DNA from: Caldifarciminota bacterium
GTDB lineage: Bacteria; Hydrothermota; Tepidihabitantia; SM23-42
Length of the DNA stretch: 64,000 nucleotides
Assembly (NCBI GenBank): GCA_020353055.1
Contig: CP070686.1
Location: 1,901,798 to 1,965,797, forward strand
Reading direction: 5' to 3'
Shown: positions 44,103-53,420 of the stretch, piece after piece
How positions within the stretch are numbered: position 1 is the stretch's first letter
How the letters are laid out: each line of letters begins with the position of its first letter
The notes under the pieces: model-generated
What the model saw: the letters and a program-made list of their open reading frames with translations, nothing else
What the model was told of the DNA's origin: nothing
Databases searched by the model: none
Translations under genes and position numbers: made by a program

Positions 44103-46523
44103 ATGGAGCAAAGAATAACCAACGTTTACATAGAAGACGAGATCAAAGCATCATATCTCGATTATGCAATGAGTGTCATTGTCGGCCGGGCATTGCCTGA
44201 TGCGCGCGATGGCCTCAAGCCCGTTCAGCGCCGTATTCTCTATGCAATGTCTGAAGCGGGATTGCTGTCAAATCGTCCTTACAAAAAATCAGCCACCGTC
44301 ATTGGTGACGTATTGGGAAAATATCATCCCCATGGCGACATGGCCATTTATGACGCCCTCGTGCGCATGGCTCAGGATTTTTCCATGCGCTACGCACTGA
44401 TCGATGGACAGGGTAACTTTGGCTCGATCGATGGTGACGCCCCGGCAGCATACCGCTACACCGAAGCCAAACTGACTCCGCTCGCAGACGAGATCCTCAA
44501 GGACTTGAGCAAAGATACGGTTGACTTCGTGCCAAATTTCGACGGACGACTCAAAGAGCCAACCGTTCTCCCCTCCAATGCACCTAACCTCCTATGCAAC
44601 GGCGCTTCGGGTATCGCCGTGGGCATGGCGACGAGCATTCCACCGCATAACCTCGGTGAGATCGTTAAGGCGTTGACCGCACTCATCGATAATCCTAAGA
44701 TCAAAGACGACGCATTATTGAAAATCGTGCCGGGACCTGATTTCCCGACCGGTGCGATCATTATCGGCCGCGCCGGAATTAAACAAGCTTACCGGACAGG
44801 TAAAGGAAGAATAATCATCCGAGGCAAGGCCCGAGTCGAAGATATCAAATCCGGCAAGCAGGCGATTGTCATAACGGAGATTCCTTATCAGGTGAATAAA
44901 AGTTCTTTGCTCGAAAAAATCGCGAACCTGGCACGTCAGAAGAAGGTCGAGGATATCTCAGATCTACGGGATGAATCAGACAAAGACGGTATCAGGATAG
45001 TGATAGAACTGAAGCGAGATGCAAATCCCCAGATCGTACTAAACAATCTTTACAAATATACGAATCTGCAGGTTCCTTACGGCATACAGCTTCTTGCTCT
45101 GGTGTCCGACACCCCACAGACGCTCTCCCTGCGCGACGCCCTGCAACATTTTCTTGACTTCAGGTATGAGGTGGTTAGTCGCCGTACGAAATTTGAACTG
45201 GCCGAAGCCGAGAAACGAGCCCACATCCTCGAGGGTCTGAAAATAGCAATTGAAAATATCGATGAAGTGGTAAAGATAATAAAGAAATCTCGGGATGTAC
45301 AGGTTGCCAGGCAGAAACTAATCAAACGGTTTTCACTCAGTGAAATACAGGCACAGGCTATTTTGGACATGCGCCTTGCCCGGTTAACTAATCTCGAAAA
45401 GGAAACTCTGGAAAATGAATACCTTGGGTTGATAAAAGAGATCGCCCGATTGAAGTCGATTCTCAAATCTGCAAAGGGTATATACCAAGTTATAAAAGAA
45501 GAATTAAAAAAGCTCGCCGAGCGATATCACGATCCCAGGAGAACTATCATCGTTGACGCCGAAGCTCAAGAACTGACGATCGAAGATCTGATCGGTGAGG
45601 AAGATATGGTAGTCAGCCTCACCCAGCGTGGTTACATAAAGAGACAACCAATTACTACATACCGTAATCAAGCACGGGGCGGACACGGCCGCAAAATACA
45701 CGAGATCCGCGGTGAGGATGTCGCCAATCAACTGCTTATTTCGAAGACGACCGATACTCTCCTCTTCTTCTCAGATCGAGGCAAAGTCTATGCTTCGAAG
45801 ATTTATGAAATCCCGGAATCCGGACCACTTTCAAAAGGACGCGCCCTGGCTAATCTCGTTCAACTGGCTTCCAACGAACACATCACCGCCTGTTTATCGA
45901 TCAAGGACTTTTCATCCAAGTCCTACGTCTTCATGGCAACGAAGACGGGCAAGGTCAAGAAAACGTCGTTAGAGGATTTTGAAAACACAAGAAAAAAGGG
46001 CATCATCGCGATCAAACTTGTTCGCAATGATCGCTTGATTGCGGTCAGATTGACATCCGGAAAGGATTCGGTGCTGCTCACTACGCGGGACGGCCTCACC
46101 CTTCGCTTCAAAGAAAAACTCATCAGACCAATGGGCCGTAATGCAGCCGGGGTCAGAGGCATCAGGCTGGGCAAGAACAATGAAGTCGTTGGGTTCAATA
46201 TCGCTCGTACTGATGAGGACATGCTTATTGTCGGTGAGCGCGGTATTGGGAAACGGGTAAAATTCGATGCGATCGGTGAGAAAGGCCGCGGCGGAAAAGG
46301 GATGAAGGGCATGACCATCGATACTAAGACCGGTAAGGTTGCCGGCGTCGCCAGTGTGAGCGATGCTGATGATCTGATCGTCATGACCAAAACAGGCAAG
46401 GTCATAAGGACACCGGCCAATGCAATAAAAGTTCTGAGTCGCCAGGCAAAAGGTGTGAAGATCATCGCACTCGGAAAAGATGATTCAGTGGTGAGTATTG
46501 CCCCGATCAAAGCCAGCGTGTGA
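44103..46523 (+). CDS. gyrA: DNA gyrase subunit A
   Basis: The breakage-reunion subunit of DNA gyrase, 806 residues. The N terminus [27 protein letters not shown] segment (positions 11-33) and [12 protein letters not shown] are diagnostic. The catalytic tyrosine is Tyr119 in [11 protein letters not shown], preceded by Arg118. The C-terminal beta-pinwheel has a GyrA-box-like motif [10 protein letters not shown]. In the quinolone region it reads [17 protein letters not shown]: the Asp (Asp84) is kept but the usual Ser/Thr is Met80. The start is fixed by the leaderless promoter. The stop overlaps the next start (GTGA). Confidence 0.95.
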   Translation: MEQRITNVYIEDEIKASYLDYAMSVIVGRALPDARDGLKPVQRRILYAMSEAGLLSNRPYKKSATVIGDVLGKYHPHGDMAIYDALVRMAQDFSMRYALIDGQGNFGSIDGDAPAAYRYTEAKLTPLADEILKDLSKDTVDFVPNFDGRLKEPTVLPSNAPNLLCNGASGIAVGMATSIPPHNLGEIVKALTALIDNPKIKDDALLKIVPGPDFPTGAIIIGRAGIKQAYRTGKGRIIIRGKARVEDIKSGKQAIVITEIPYQVNKSSLLEKIANLARQKKVEDISDLRDESDKDGIRIVIELKRDANPQIVLNNLYKYTNLQVPYGIQLLALVSDTPQTLSLRDALQHFLDFRYEVVSRRTKFELAEAEKRAHILEGLKIAIENIDEVVKIIKKSRDVQVARQKLIKRFSLSEIQAQAILDMRLARLTNLEKETLENEYLGLIKEIARLKSILKSAKGIYQVIKEELKKLAERYHDPRRTIIVDAEAQELTIEDLIGEEDMVVSLTQRGYIKRQPITTYRNQARGGHGRKIHEIRGEDVANQLLISKTTDTLLFFSDRGKVYASKIYEIPESGPLSKGRALANLVQLASNEHITACLSIKDFSSKSYVFMATKTGKVKKTSLEDFENTRKKGIIAIKLVRNDRLIAVRLTSGKDSVLLTTRDGLTLRFKEKLIRPMGRNAAGVRGIRLGKNNEVVGFNIARTDEDMLIVGERGIGKRVKFDAIGEKGRGGKGMKGMTIDTKTGKVAGVASVSDADDLIVMTKTGKVIRTPANAIKVLSRQAKGVKIIALGKDDSVVSIAPIKASV

Positions 46524-46984
46524 AGACCAAAAAGAAATCCGACAAGAGAAAACCCTGGGATCAGTATTTCATGTCGATCGCTGAGTTGGTTGCCGAGCGC
46601 TCGACCTGCCTTCGCCGTCACGTCGGCGCGGTAATCGTTAAAGAAAAACGCATCCTCGCCACCGGATACAACGGCGCGCCGGGCGGCGTTCCTCACTGTC
46701 AAGACGTAGGATGCCTGCGCGGCAAGATGGGCGTCGCCTCCGGTGAACGACACGAGTTGTGCCGCGGAGTCCATGCCGAACAAAATGCACTCATCCAGGC
46801 AGCCACATTTGGCGCCAGCGTCCACGGTGCGATAATTTATACTACACACCAACCATGTTTCATCTGCACAAAAATGTTGATCAACGCCAAGATCAACAAA
46901 ATATGCTACAAAAAAGAGTATCCTGACGATCTTGCGATCGGAATGTTAAAGGATGCCGATATCGATTTCACAAAGATCGATTGA
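46520..46984 (+). CDS. dCMP/CMP deaminase family protein (ComEB-like)
   Basis: A zinc-dependent deaminase of 154 residues that probably converts dCMP to dUMP for dTTP synthesis. The zinc site is in [15 protein letters not shown] (His, catalytic Glu) and [16 protein letters not shown] (two Cys). Also typical are [20 protein letters not shown] and the extra Cys/His cluster [12 protein letters not shown]. The GTG start overlaps the gyrA stop, so it is translated by coupling. It is unclear whether the substrate is dCMP only. Confidence 0.9.
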   Translation: MKTKKKSDKRKPWDQYFMSIAELVAERSTCLRRHVGAVIVKEKRILATGYNGAPGGVPHCQDVGCLRGKMGVASGERHELCRGVHAEQNALIQAATFGASVHGAIIYTTHQPCFICTKMLINAKINKICYKKEYPDDLAIGMLKDADIDFTKID

Positions 46985-47060
46985 CACAAAACGTCAATCG
47001 TACAGTACTGCTGATCTGGCCTTTAAAGGAACTTCCTGCTGCGTTCTACTATAAGGACCT

Positions 47061-47538
47061 TTAACGAAGTACCGTCATCGATTTAGTAGCCACATAGTCA
47101 CCAGCAGTTAAGCGATCGAAGTACACACCATTCGGCAGTTTCTTACCATCAACATCATCGATATCAACGCATTTCTGGAAGTACCCAGAGGTAAGATTTT
47201 CATCGACGACTACGGCGATTTCTTGACCCATTACGTCGTATAACCTAAGGTGCATCCAAGAAAGTGTAATCAGAAGCCGAGAATCCGTCACTGCTGCCCC
47301 AGTATATCCTCACGCTTGGACCGCCTGCATCAGCGGTAAAGAGATCGATATATCCGTCATCATTGAGGTCAAACCTCGGCACGAATTCCAGGACACCACC
47401 ATCCCGGTGTGAGGCAAATAGATTGCGTTCGTAGATACCATCCCGGAAATCTTCCTGCGAAGTTTCGATCCACATTTCTTGGGGAAAGCCGAAGCGGGTT
47501 AAACAAAGTAAAAATACTATAAAACGTATATACTTCAT
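47061..47538 (-). pseudogene. remnant of a secreted FG-GAP protein with C-terminal sorting domain
   Basis: The 5' part (from 47538) encodes a signal peptide (MKYIRFIVFLLCLTRFGFPQ) after GGAGGTAGAC and one FG-GAP/VCBS repeat (PRFDLNDDGYIDLFTADAGG), then stops at 47245. The 3' part (to 47061), in another frame, encodes a typical C-terminal type IX/FlgD-like domain (LRLYDVMGQEIAVVVDEN; KKLPNGVYFDRLTAGDYVA). The fragments meet around 47250-47265. A full gene would carry many more repeats between them, so a large internal deletion that also shifted the frame best explains this. It could alternatively be a short expressed fragment, which seems unlikely. Confidence 0.75.
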
Positions 47539-47619
47539 GTCTACCTCCAGCATTAGCATAATACCGGGTATTTACGTATCAAGTACCGGTAGTATGCGCT
47601 GTGATTATGCTACAATTCA

Positions 47620-47647
47620 TTGACAAGATGCTCAATCAGTATATATT
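47620..47647 (+). promoter_or_regulatory. leaderless promoter of the flippase-like gene
   Basis: TTGACA (47620-47625), 16-base spacer, TATATT (47642-47647), six bases to GTG 47654, exactly at the expected +1. Confidence 0.75.
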
Positions 47648-47653
47648 TAACCT

Positions 47654-48568
47654 GTGAAAGTCCTGCAGCGCATTCTGACCGTAGTGGTTGTCTGTGTGAT
47701 ATTTATCTTCCTCATCCGTAGTCTAATTTTAAACTGGTCACAAATCCCTTTTGCCGAACTCCGGTTCAACGCGATCTATGTTATCATATCATTTTTGTGC
47801 TTGGCCGCATATTTCTCGCTCCTCACCCGCGGCTGGTCAGGAATCGTCACCGAACTCGGCAGTAAGGTTCCTTACGGAAAAGCATTTTGGATCGTATCCA
47901 CATCTCAGATCGCAAAGTACCTTCCCGGTGGTATTTGGTATACACTGGGTAGGGTCTACCTTGCCAGAACAGAAAAGGTCAAAGAAGAGATCGGCTTACT
48001 CAGCGTAGTATTTGAAACTTTCCTTCTAATGTTGACGAATCTGATCATATTTCTGGCATCAATCATTTTCATTAGGGGCGACGCACTTCTTAGCCCGGTT
48101 TTATCTATCGTCTTCATAACGGTGATCCTCATCCTACTTTATCCCCCCCTGCTCAACATTCTGCTCAATGTTGCTCTTCGCATCCTAAAAAAACCCACAG
48201 TAACCCTGAACGCAAAATACATAAGCATTCTCAGAGTCTCGACATATTTCTTTGCGTTGTGGTTTGCCCAGATCGCTGGTTTCTATTTTCTGATAAATTC
48301 CATCTACCCCGCTGGCATATCGCTCATCCCGAACCTCGCCGCAGCGTACACCTTGTCCTGGATAACGGGATTCATCGTATTATTCGCCCCCGGTGGACTG
48401 GGGGTCAGAGAAGGTATGATGACATTGCTCCTGTCGTCTATACTGCCCGTACCCCTAGCCATCGCCATCAGTTTCCTGACTCGAGTATGGATCGCCATCT
48501 TCGAGGTTCTGATATTCTTTATAGGACAACTCGTCCGGCGCAGAACGAACCTGAAAAACTCGTCTTGA
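47654..48568 (+). CDS. lysylphosphatidylglycerol synthase TM-like (UPF0104) membrane protein
   Basis: A 304-residue polytopic protein with about eight membrane helices (VVVVCVIFIFLIRSLIL; VIISFLCLAAYFSLL; and others). Family signatures are SQIAKYLPGGIWYTLGRVYL and FAPGGLGVREGMM, the glycine-rich motif of the MprF-flippase/AglD group. It lacks the soluble aminoacyl-transferase half of MprF, so it is likely a lipid or glycolipid flippase-type protein. It is followed by a YfhO-family gene with its own promoter. Confidence 0.87.
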   Translation: MKVLQRILTVVVVCVIFIFLIRSLILNWSQIPFAELRFNAIYVIISFLCLAAYFSLLTRGWSGIVTELGSKVPYGKAFWIVSTSQIAKYLPGGIWYTLGRVYLARTEKVKEEIGLLSVVFETFLLMLTNLIIFLASIIFIRGDALLSPVLSIVFITVILILLYPPLLNILLNVALRILKKPTVTLNAKYISILRVSTYFFALWFAQIAGFYFLINSIYPAGISLIPNLAAAYTLSWITGFIVLFAPGGLGVREGMMTLLLSSILPVPLAIAISFLTRVWIAIFEVLIFFIGQLVRRRTNLKNSS

Positions 48569-48592
48569 CTACGAGTGAAAAATTCCTATACT
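48565..48592 (+). promoter_or_regulatory. leaderless promoter of the YfhO-family gene
   Basis: TTGACT (48565-48570), 16-base spacer, TATACT (48587-48592), six bases to ATG 48599. The -35 overlaps the stop codon region of the upstream gene. Confidence 0.75.
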
Positions 48593-48598
48593 TGACCA

Positions 48599-51037
48599 AT
48601 GAGTAAGAAATCAAAAAGCAAGCAACTCCATTCACAACCCGTAAAACCCTTTTTCCTCGAAACACACTGGGAAAAATTCATCATTGCTCTCCTATTTGTC
48701 TTGCCTCTGATATATTTTTCTTCGTTCCTCAGCGCCGATCGGATGATCGGCGGCTCCGACTACCTGATCGGCGGATATCCCTTCGAGAAATGGATCGGTG
48801 AGCAGGAAGAAATGCCATTGTGGTACCCCCACGTGTTTGGTGGTGTCCCTGTACTCGGTTCTCCGGTCGGTGGCCCGTTGGCACCGCTCGCGCAATTACG
48901 AGAAATTATGCCACCACACGTAGTTCTCGCCTTTTCGCTCGTCATATTCCTCTTTCTCGCTGGACTGGGCACTTACCTGTATCTCAAGGCTATGGGATTA
49001 TCGATTTACACGGCGGCGCTCGGTGCCGTGATCTATCAATTCATCGGCAATCTGGCAACTACGCCGGCTGCCGGACATGCCGGCCGCGCCGCGAGCATTG
49101 CGATGTTTCCACTCATCTTGTATTTCATTCACTCTGCCCTGAGATCTAAACGAATCCTCTTTTTCTTACTCGCCGCCTTGACAACTGCTTTTGCCTTCTA
49201 TGAAGGACACTTCCAGATAACTTACTACGGATTGCTTTTTATCTTAGCCTATGTTTTCTATTATTTGATCGCGCACAGAAAGGAAAATTCAAAAAGAGAT
49301 GTCATCAAGATCCTCGGATACGGTCTCCTGACCGTAATCACCATCTGCCTGCTCATGGCTGCAATCTGGCTGCCCGTACTCAGTGGCCTCGGCACTGCGG
49401 CACGCGGTGTAGAACGTGGGTACGAGTATGCAACCTCCTGGGCGATGCCTCCCCTGGAAATAGTAGATGTATTCATCCCCACGTTCTCCGGAATTCTCGA
49501 CAACTACTGGGGCGTGAACAGTTTCAAGATCCATCTTGAATACTTCGGCGTCATTGCCATAATCCTCGCTGCTCTAGCGGTTGTACTGTACTGGAGAAAA
49601 CGCTACGTGAAATTTTATTCAATCGCAGCGTTTGTAGTAGTACTTGTCGCGATCGGCAACGCGACCCCTTTCTTCAGAATTCCTTACGCGCTCGTCCCGG
49701 GTTTCAGGCTGTTCCGGGCACCCGCACTAATTTTCTACCTCACCAGTTTCAGTATGGTTGTGCTCGGCGCAGTAGCATTCGAGAGCATTTTCGTCGATAA
49801 GAAAGAGAAACAATCCAAAAGGCTGTTCGTCGTCGTCGGTGTCGTCGTCGCAGTCTTTCTTCTGATCGCGCTAGTTTTCTCTATTGGCGGCGATTCACTC
49901 GTTCAATCTATGCAGACTTCGATGAACTCCAAGTTGTCGTCTCTGTGGGGAACCCAGGCGGCTCGCGCAAAACTCTCAAACTTAAGGAGCAACTACCCGA
50001 GTCTGGTGGGCGGCACGTGGCGTACTGCCATATTTGCGTTGCTGATCGCCGGGGCTATCTACCTGTCGATGAAACGAAAAGTAAAAGTGTGGATTTTTTC
50101 CTTATTGCTCATCGCATTCGCTCTCGTTGACCAACTAAGCATCGTCTCCAAATTTCTGCCTCAAGCACCGGCACCCGAGAAGTATTATGCTGCCGATGAT
50201 GTAACAAGATTTATCAAGGAGGACACCACAACATTCCGCGTTTTTCCAACGCCGTGGTATGAGCATGCCTCGGATCTTTTCCTGTTGTACCATAACCTTC
50301 AAAGCGCTGGGGGATATATACCCAACCCACTCAAGCGTTATCAGGAGTACATCGGTGCCGGGCAGAGCGTCATGTTCACGCCGACCAACCTGGTGCAGTA
50401 TCCTAGCTGCCTTGATATGTTGAACATCAAGTATGTCATCGCTCCTGCTCTTCCCGTGGATATCTCACAGTACGACCCGCAGGTTCAGGCGGTCATAACA
50501 CGGATCAGAGTATTTCTATCGCGGTTCCAGCTCGTCTTCACGGGACGCCGGTACACGGTATACCAGAACCAACATTCAATACCCAGAGCGCACCTCGTCC
50601 ACGATTATGCTGTGTACGAAGAGTCAGAAACGATGAACATCATCAGGTCACAAGGTCATGATCCATACTTGAGCGTACTACTCGAGGAAGAACCGGAGTT
50701 TATCTTTTCAGATTCAAGGGATTCTGCTGCATCTGATGTCGTTGAACTCTTAAAATACGAACCCAACGAGATCATATGCCTCGTCGAGACAGAATCTCCG
50801 GGGCTCCTGGTCGTCGCTGACAACTGGCACCCGGACTGGCAGGCTTTCGTGGATGGAAAAGGAACGAGAGTATACATTGCCAACCATACCTTCCGGGCCG
50901 TGTATGTATCTGAGGGGAAACACGAAGTAACAATGAAATACGTATCGGCAGGTTTCATCTATGGCCGCATCATTTCTGTTATCGCGCTGCTACTAGTAGT
51001 TGGAATCTGCGTGATCGGCATAAAATTCAAGTTCTAA
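48599..51037 (+). CDS. YfhO-family integral membrane protein
   Basis: An 812-residue polytopic protein with a dozen or more membrane helices (KFIIALLFVLPLIYFSSFL at 22-40; others to about 500), an extracytoplasmic domain (about 520-780; WYEHASDLFLLYHNLQSAGGY; LVVADNWHPDWQAFVDGKGT) and a last helix (ISVIALLLVVGICVIGI). The DNWHPDWQAFVDGK-type motif and the NLQSAGGYxPNPLKRY segment are typical of YfhO. These are GT-C-like glycosyltransferase relatives in the envelope; the donor and acceptor are unknown. The neighbouring flippase-like gene suggests lipid-linked sugar transfer. Confidence 0.88.
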   Translation: MSKKSKSKQLHSQPVKPFFLETHWEKFIIALLFVLPLIYFSSFLSADRMIGGSDYLIGGYPFEKWIGEQEEMPLWYPHVFGGVPVLGSPVGGPLAPLAQLREIMPPHVVLAFSLVIFLFLAGLGTYLYLKAMGLSIYTAALGAVIYQFIGNLATTPAAGHAGRAASIAMFPLILYFIHSALRSKRILFFLLAALTTAFAFYEGHFQITYYGLLFILAYVFYYLIAHRKENSKRDVIKILGYGLLTVITICLLMAAIWLPVLSGLGTAARGVERGYEYATSWAMPPLEIVDVFIPTFSGILDNYWGVNSFKIHLEYFGVIAIILAALAVVLYWRKRYVKFYSIAAFVVVLVAIGNATPFFRIPYALVPGFRLFRAPALIFYLTSFSMVVLGAVAFESIFVDKKEKQSKRLFVVVGVVVAVFLLIALVFSIGGDSLVQSMQTSMNSKLSSLWGTQAARAKLSNLRSNYPSLVGGTWRTAIFALLIAGAIYLSMKRKVKVWIFSLLLIAFALVDQLSIVSKFLPQAPAPEKYYAADDVTRFIKEDTTTFRVFPTPWYEHASDLFLLYHNLQSAGGYIPNPLKRYQEYIGAGQSVMFTPTNLVQYPSCLDMLNIKYVIAPALPVDISQYDPQVQAVITRIRVFLSRFQLVFTGRRYTVYQNQHSIPRAHLVHDYAVYEESETMNIIRSQGHDPYLSVLLEEEPEFIFSDSRDSAASDVVELLKYEPNEIICLVETESPGLLVVADNWHPDWQAFVDGKGTRVYIANHTFRAVYVSEGKHEVTMKYVSAGFIYGRIISVIALLLVVGICVIGIKFKF

Positions 51038-51112
51038 TCAGCTAACAGCGCTTCGAATCCATTCAAATAAAACTTTCTTTAAAAGGCGTGGTAAATTCAC
51101 CCCACCAGATAC

Positions 51113-51140
51113 TTGATTTTTTCGGAATTTTATGTATAAT
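51113..51140 (+). promoter_or_regulatory. near-leaderless promoter of the NuoEFG/Nfn-like operon
   Basis: TTGATT (51113-51118), 16-base spacer, TATAAT (51135-51140), eight bases to ATG 51149. The expected transcription start leaves at most two bases of leader. Confidence 0.8.
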
Positions 51141-51148
51141 AAAAGCTA

Positions 51149-51607
51149 ATGAAAAAAATTGAAAACATCCTCAAACAACATGATCATAGGAAAGAAAGAA
51201 TAATTCAGATACTCAACGACATTCAGAAAATTCACAACTATTTACCAAAGGATGTACTTCAATATGTCAGCCGGCGGTTGAAATTGCCGCTCAGCGAGAT
51301 ATACAGCATCGCAACATTCTATGCAGCCTTCAGCCTCAAGCCACGCGGCAAACATCTGGTCACTGTCTGTATGGGTACAGCTTGCCATGTCCGCGGCGCG
51401 CCGGCAGTATTGAACCGGCTCGAAGACAGGTTAGGCGTCACATCCGGGTCAACCACGCAGGACAATCAATTCACTCTAAAGACGGTAAACTGCCTCGGTG
51501 CTTGCGCCCTGGCTCCAATTGTCGTCGTTGACGAAGAATACCATGGTCAAACATCGGTGAACAAGGTTGATAGACTACTGAAGACATATGAAAAAGAAAA
51601 AAACTAA
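51149..51607 (+). CDS. nuoE: NuoE-like [2Fe-2S] subunit
   Basis: A 152-residue thioredoxin-fold subunit of NADH-dependent oxidoreductases (NuoE, HndA, HydC relatives). The four [2Fe-2S] cysteines are visible in TVCMGTACHVRGAP and TVNCLGACALAPIVVV. An N-terminal helical domain (EYISRRLK-like QYVSRRLKLPLSEIYSIATF) is typical. It heads a five-gene operon and overlaps the next gene by 20 bases. Its partner is the NuoF-like flavoprotein. Confidence 0.93.
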   Translation: MKKIENILKQHDHRKERIIQILNDIQKIHNYLPKDVLQYVSRRLKLPLSEIYSIATFYAAFSLKPRGKHLVTVCMGTACHVRGAPAVLNRLEDRLGVTSGSTTQDNQFTLKTVNCLGACALAPIVVVDEEYHGQTSVNKVDRLLKTYEKEKN

Positions 51608-53420
51608 CCGGGAATTCCGTCAGCATCTACTTGTTTGTGCCGGTACCGGCTGCGTGGCCAATCATTCTTTCGAGATCAAAGAGGAATTGGAGAAGGAGAT
51701 CATTCGGAAGGGACTGCAGGATGAAATTCAGGTCATTACCACTGGCTGTCAGGGTTTTTGTGAACGCGGTCCGATCGTTATTGTCCAGCCGGATGGCATA
51801 TTCTACCAGCGCATAAAGAAGAAAGAAATTCCCCGTCTCGTTGAAGAACATCTGTTAAAGGGACGGCCAGTTAAAGAACTGATGTATCTGCCTTCACCGA
51901 AGGAAGCGCCAGTGCCGAGAATGATGGACATCGAGTTCTTCAAACATCAACGCCTGATCGTGTTGCGAAATCGCGGACGGCTGGATCCGGAAAACATCGA
52001 AGAATATATTGGATTCAATGGATACAGGGCACTGGAGACTGCCCTCACCCGGATGACACCCAAACAAATAATAGAGGAAGTCAAGAATTCAGGACTGAGA
52101 GGACGCGGCGGTGCTGGTTTTCCGACCGGCAAGAAATGGGAACTCTGCCGCAAGGAACCCGGACGTACGAAATACATAATATGCAATGGAGACGAAGGAG
52201 ATCCGGGTGCATTCATGGACCGCAGCGTCCTGGAAGCCGACCCCCATTCGGTGATCGAAGGGATGGTTATTGGTGCCAGGGCAATTGGTGCACACAAAGG
52301 TTTTGTCTATGTCCGTAGCGAGTATCCGCTTGCCGTGAAACGCCTGAGGATCGCTTTGCAGCAGGCCCGGGAATATGGTCTACTGGGTGATGATATCCTG
52401 GGGACAGGTTTTAATTTTGACATCGAAGTAGTACAAGGAGCAGGTGCATTTGTATGCGGTGAAGAAACCGCCTTGATCGCTTCGGTCGAGGGCAGGGTCG
52501 GCCGCCCCCGGCAAAGACCACCCTATCCTTCTGAAAAAGGGCTATGGGGAAAACCGACCAACATAAACAACGTTGAAACATGGACCAATGTACCGATGGT
52601 CATACAGCGCGGAGCAAAATGGTTCTCATCGATCGGTACAAAGACCAGTAAAGGCACAAAGATATTCTCCCTCGTCGGCAAGATCAACAATACCGGACTC
52701 GTTGAAGTACCAATGGGTATTACGATGCGCGAGATCATCTATGATATCGGCGGCGGCATTCTCCATGGTAAAGAATTCAAAGCAGTTCAGACCGGCGGTC
52801 CGTCAGGCGGGTGTATACCTAAGACCATGCTCGATTTGCCCATCGATTATGAAAGCCTGACCCGCGCCGGTTCCATGATGGGTTCGGGCGGTATGATCGT
52901 CATGGACGAAGATACGTGCATGGTCGACGTTGCCCGTTATTTCATCAACTTCACACAGGAAGAATCATGCGGAAAGTGCCCACCTTGCCGAATGGGTACA
53001 AAACACATGGTGTATATCCTGGACAGAATCACAAATGGCGACGGTAAAGAAAGCGATATTGAACTCCTTGAGAAGATCGCGGAAAACGTGGAACTCTCTT
53101 CACTCTGCGGACTGGGTCAAACCGCCCCCAATCCCGTTTTAACAACACTCAGATATTTCCACGACGAATACGAAGCTCACATAAAGGAAAAACGGTGTCC
53201 CGCGCTTGTTTGCAAGAATCTTATTTCGTATGTTATCGACGCCGAACTCTGCGGTGGCTGTACGATCTGTGCAAAAAACTGTCCGAGTGATGCGATTGCA
53301 GGCGAACCGAAGATAGTGCACAAAATCGATCAAGAAAAATGTACGAAATGCGGCATCTGCATAACCGTCTGTCCCCCAAAATTCAATGCAATTAAGAAGG
53401 TCTCTCCATCGATAAAATGA
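51588..53420 (+). CDS. nuoF: NuoF-like NADH-binding FMN/Fe-S subunit with extra ferredoxin domains
   Basis: The NADH-oxidising flavoprotein, 610 residues, of the HndC/HydB/FdsB layout. In order: an N-terminal [2Fe-2S] thioredoxin-like domain (LVCAGTGCVAN; TTGCQGFCERG; Cys17, 22, 54, 58), the FMN/NAD domain (GRGGAGFPTGKKWELC; ICNGDEGDPGAFMDR; GAGAFVCGEETALIAS), an SLBB region, the N3-type [4Fe-4S] (EESCGKCPPCRMGTKHM, about 458) and a C-terminal two-cluster ferredoxin (CGGCTICAKNCPSDAI; CTKCGICITVCPP, about 554-600). The extra ferredoxin domain is typical of bifurcating hydrogenases and formate dehydrogenases, not complex I. Confidence 0.94.
   Translation: MKKKKTNREFRQHLLVCAGTGCVANHSFEIKEELEKEIIRKGLQDEIQVITTGCQGFCERGPIVIVQPDGIFYQRIKKKEIPRLVEEHLLKGRPVKELMYLPSPKEAPVPRMMDIEFFKHQRLIVLRNRGRLDPENIEEYIGFNGYRALETALTRMTPKQIIEEVKNSGLRGRGGAGFPTGKKWELCRKEPGRTKYIICNGDEGDPGAFMDRSVLEADPHSVIEGMVIGARAIGAHKGFVYVRSEYPLAVKRLRIALQQAREYGLLGDDILGTGFNFDIEVVQGAGAFVCGEETALIASVEGRVGRPRQRPPYPSEKGLWGKPTNINNVETWTNVPMVIQRGAKWFSSIGTKTSKGTKIFSLVGKINNTGLVEVPMGITMREIIYDIGGGILHGKEFKAVQTGGPSGGCIPKTMLDLPIDYESLTRAGSMMGSGGMIVMDEDTCMVDVARYFINFTQEESCGKCPPCRMGTKHMVYILDRITNGDGKESDIELLEKIAENVELSSLCGLGQTAPNPVLTTLRYFHDEYEAHIKEKRCPALVCKNLISYVIDAELCGGCTICAKNCPSDAIAGEPKIVHKIDQEKCTKCGICITVCPPKFNAIKKVSPSIK

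Noticed and set aside
45923..46852. A 309-codon open frame on the minus strand opposite gyrA and the dCMP deaminase gene.
   Set aside because: It is antisense to two unmistakable genes, resembles no family and has no ribosome site or promoter.
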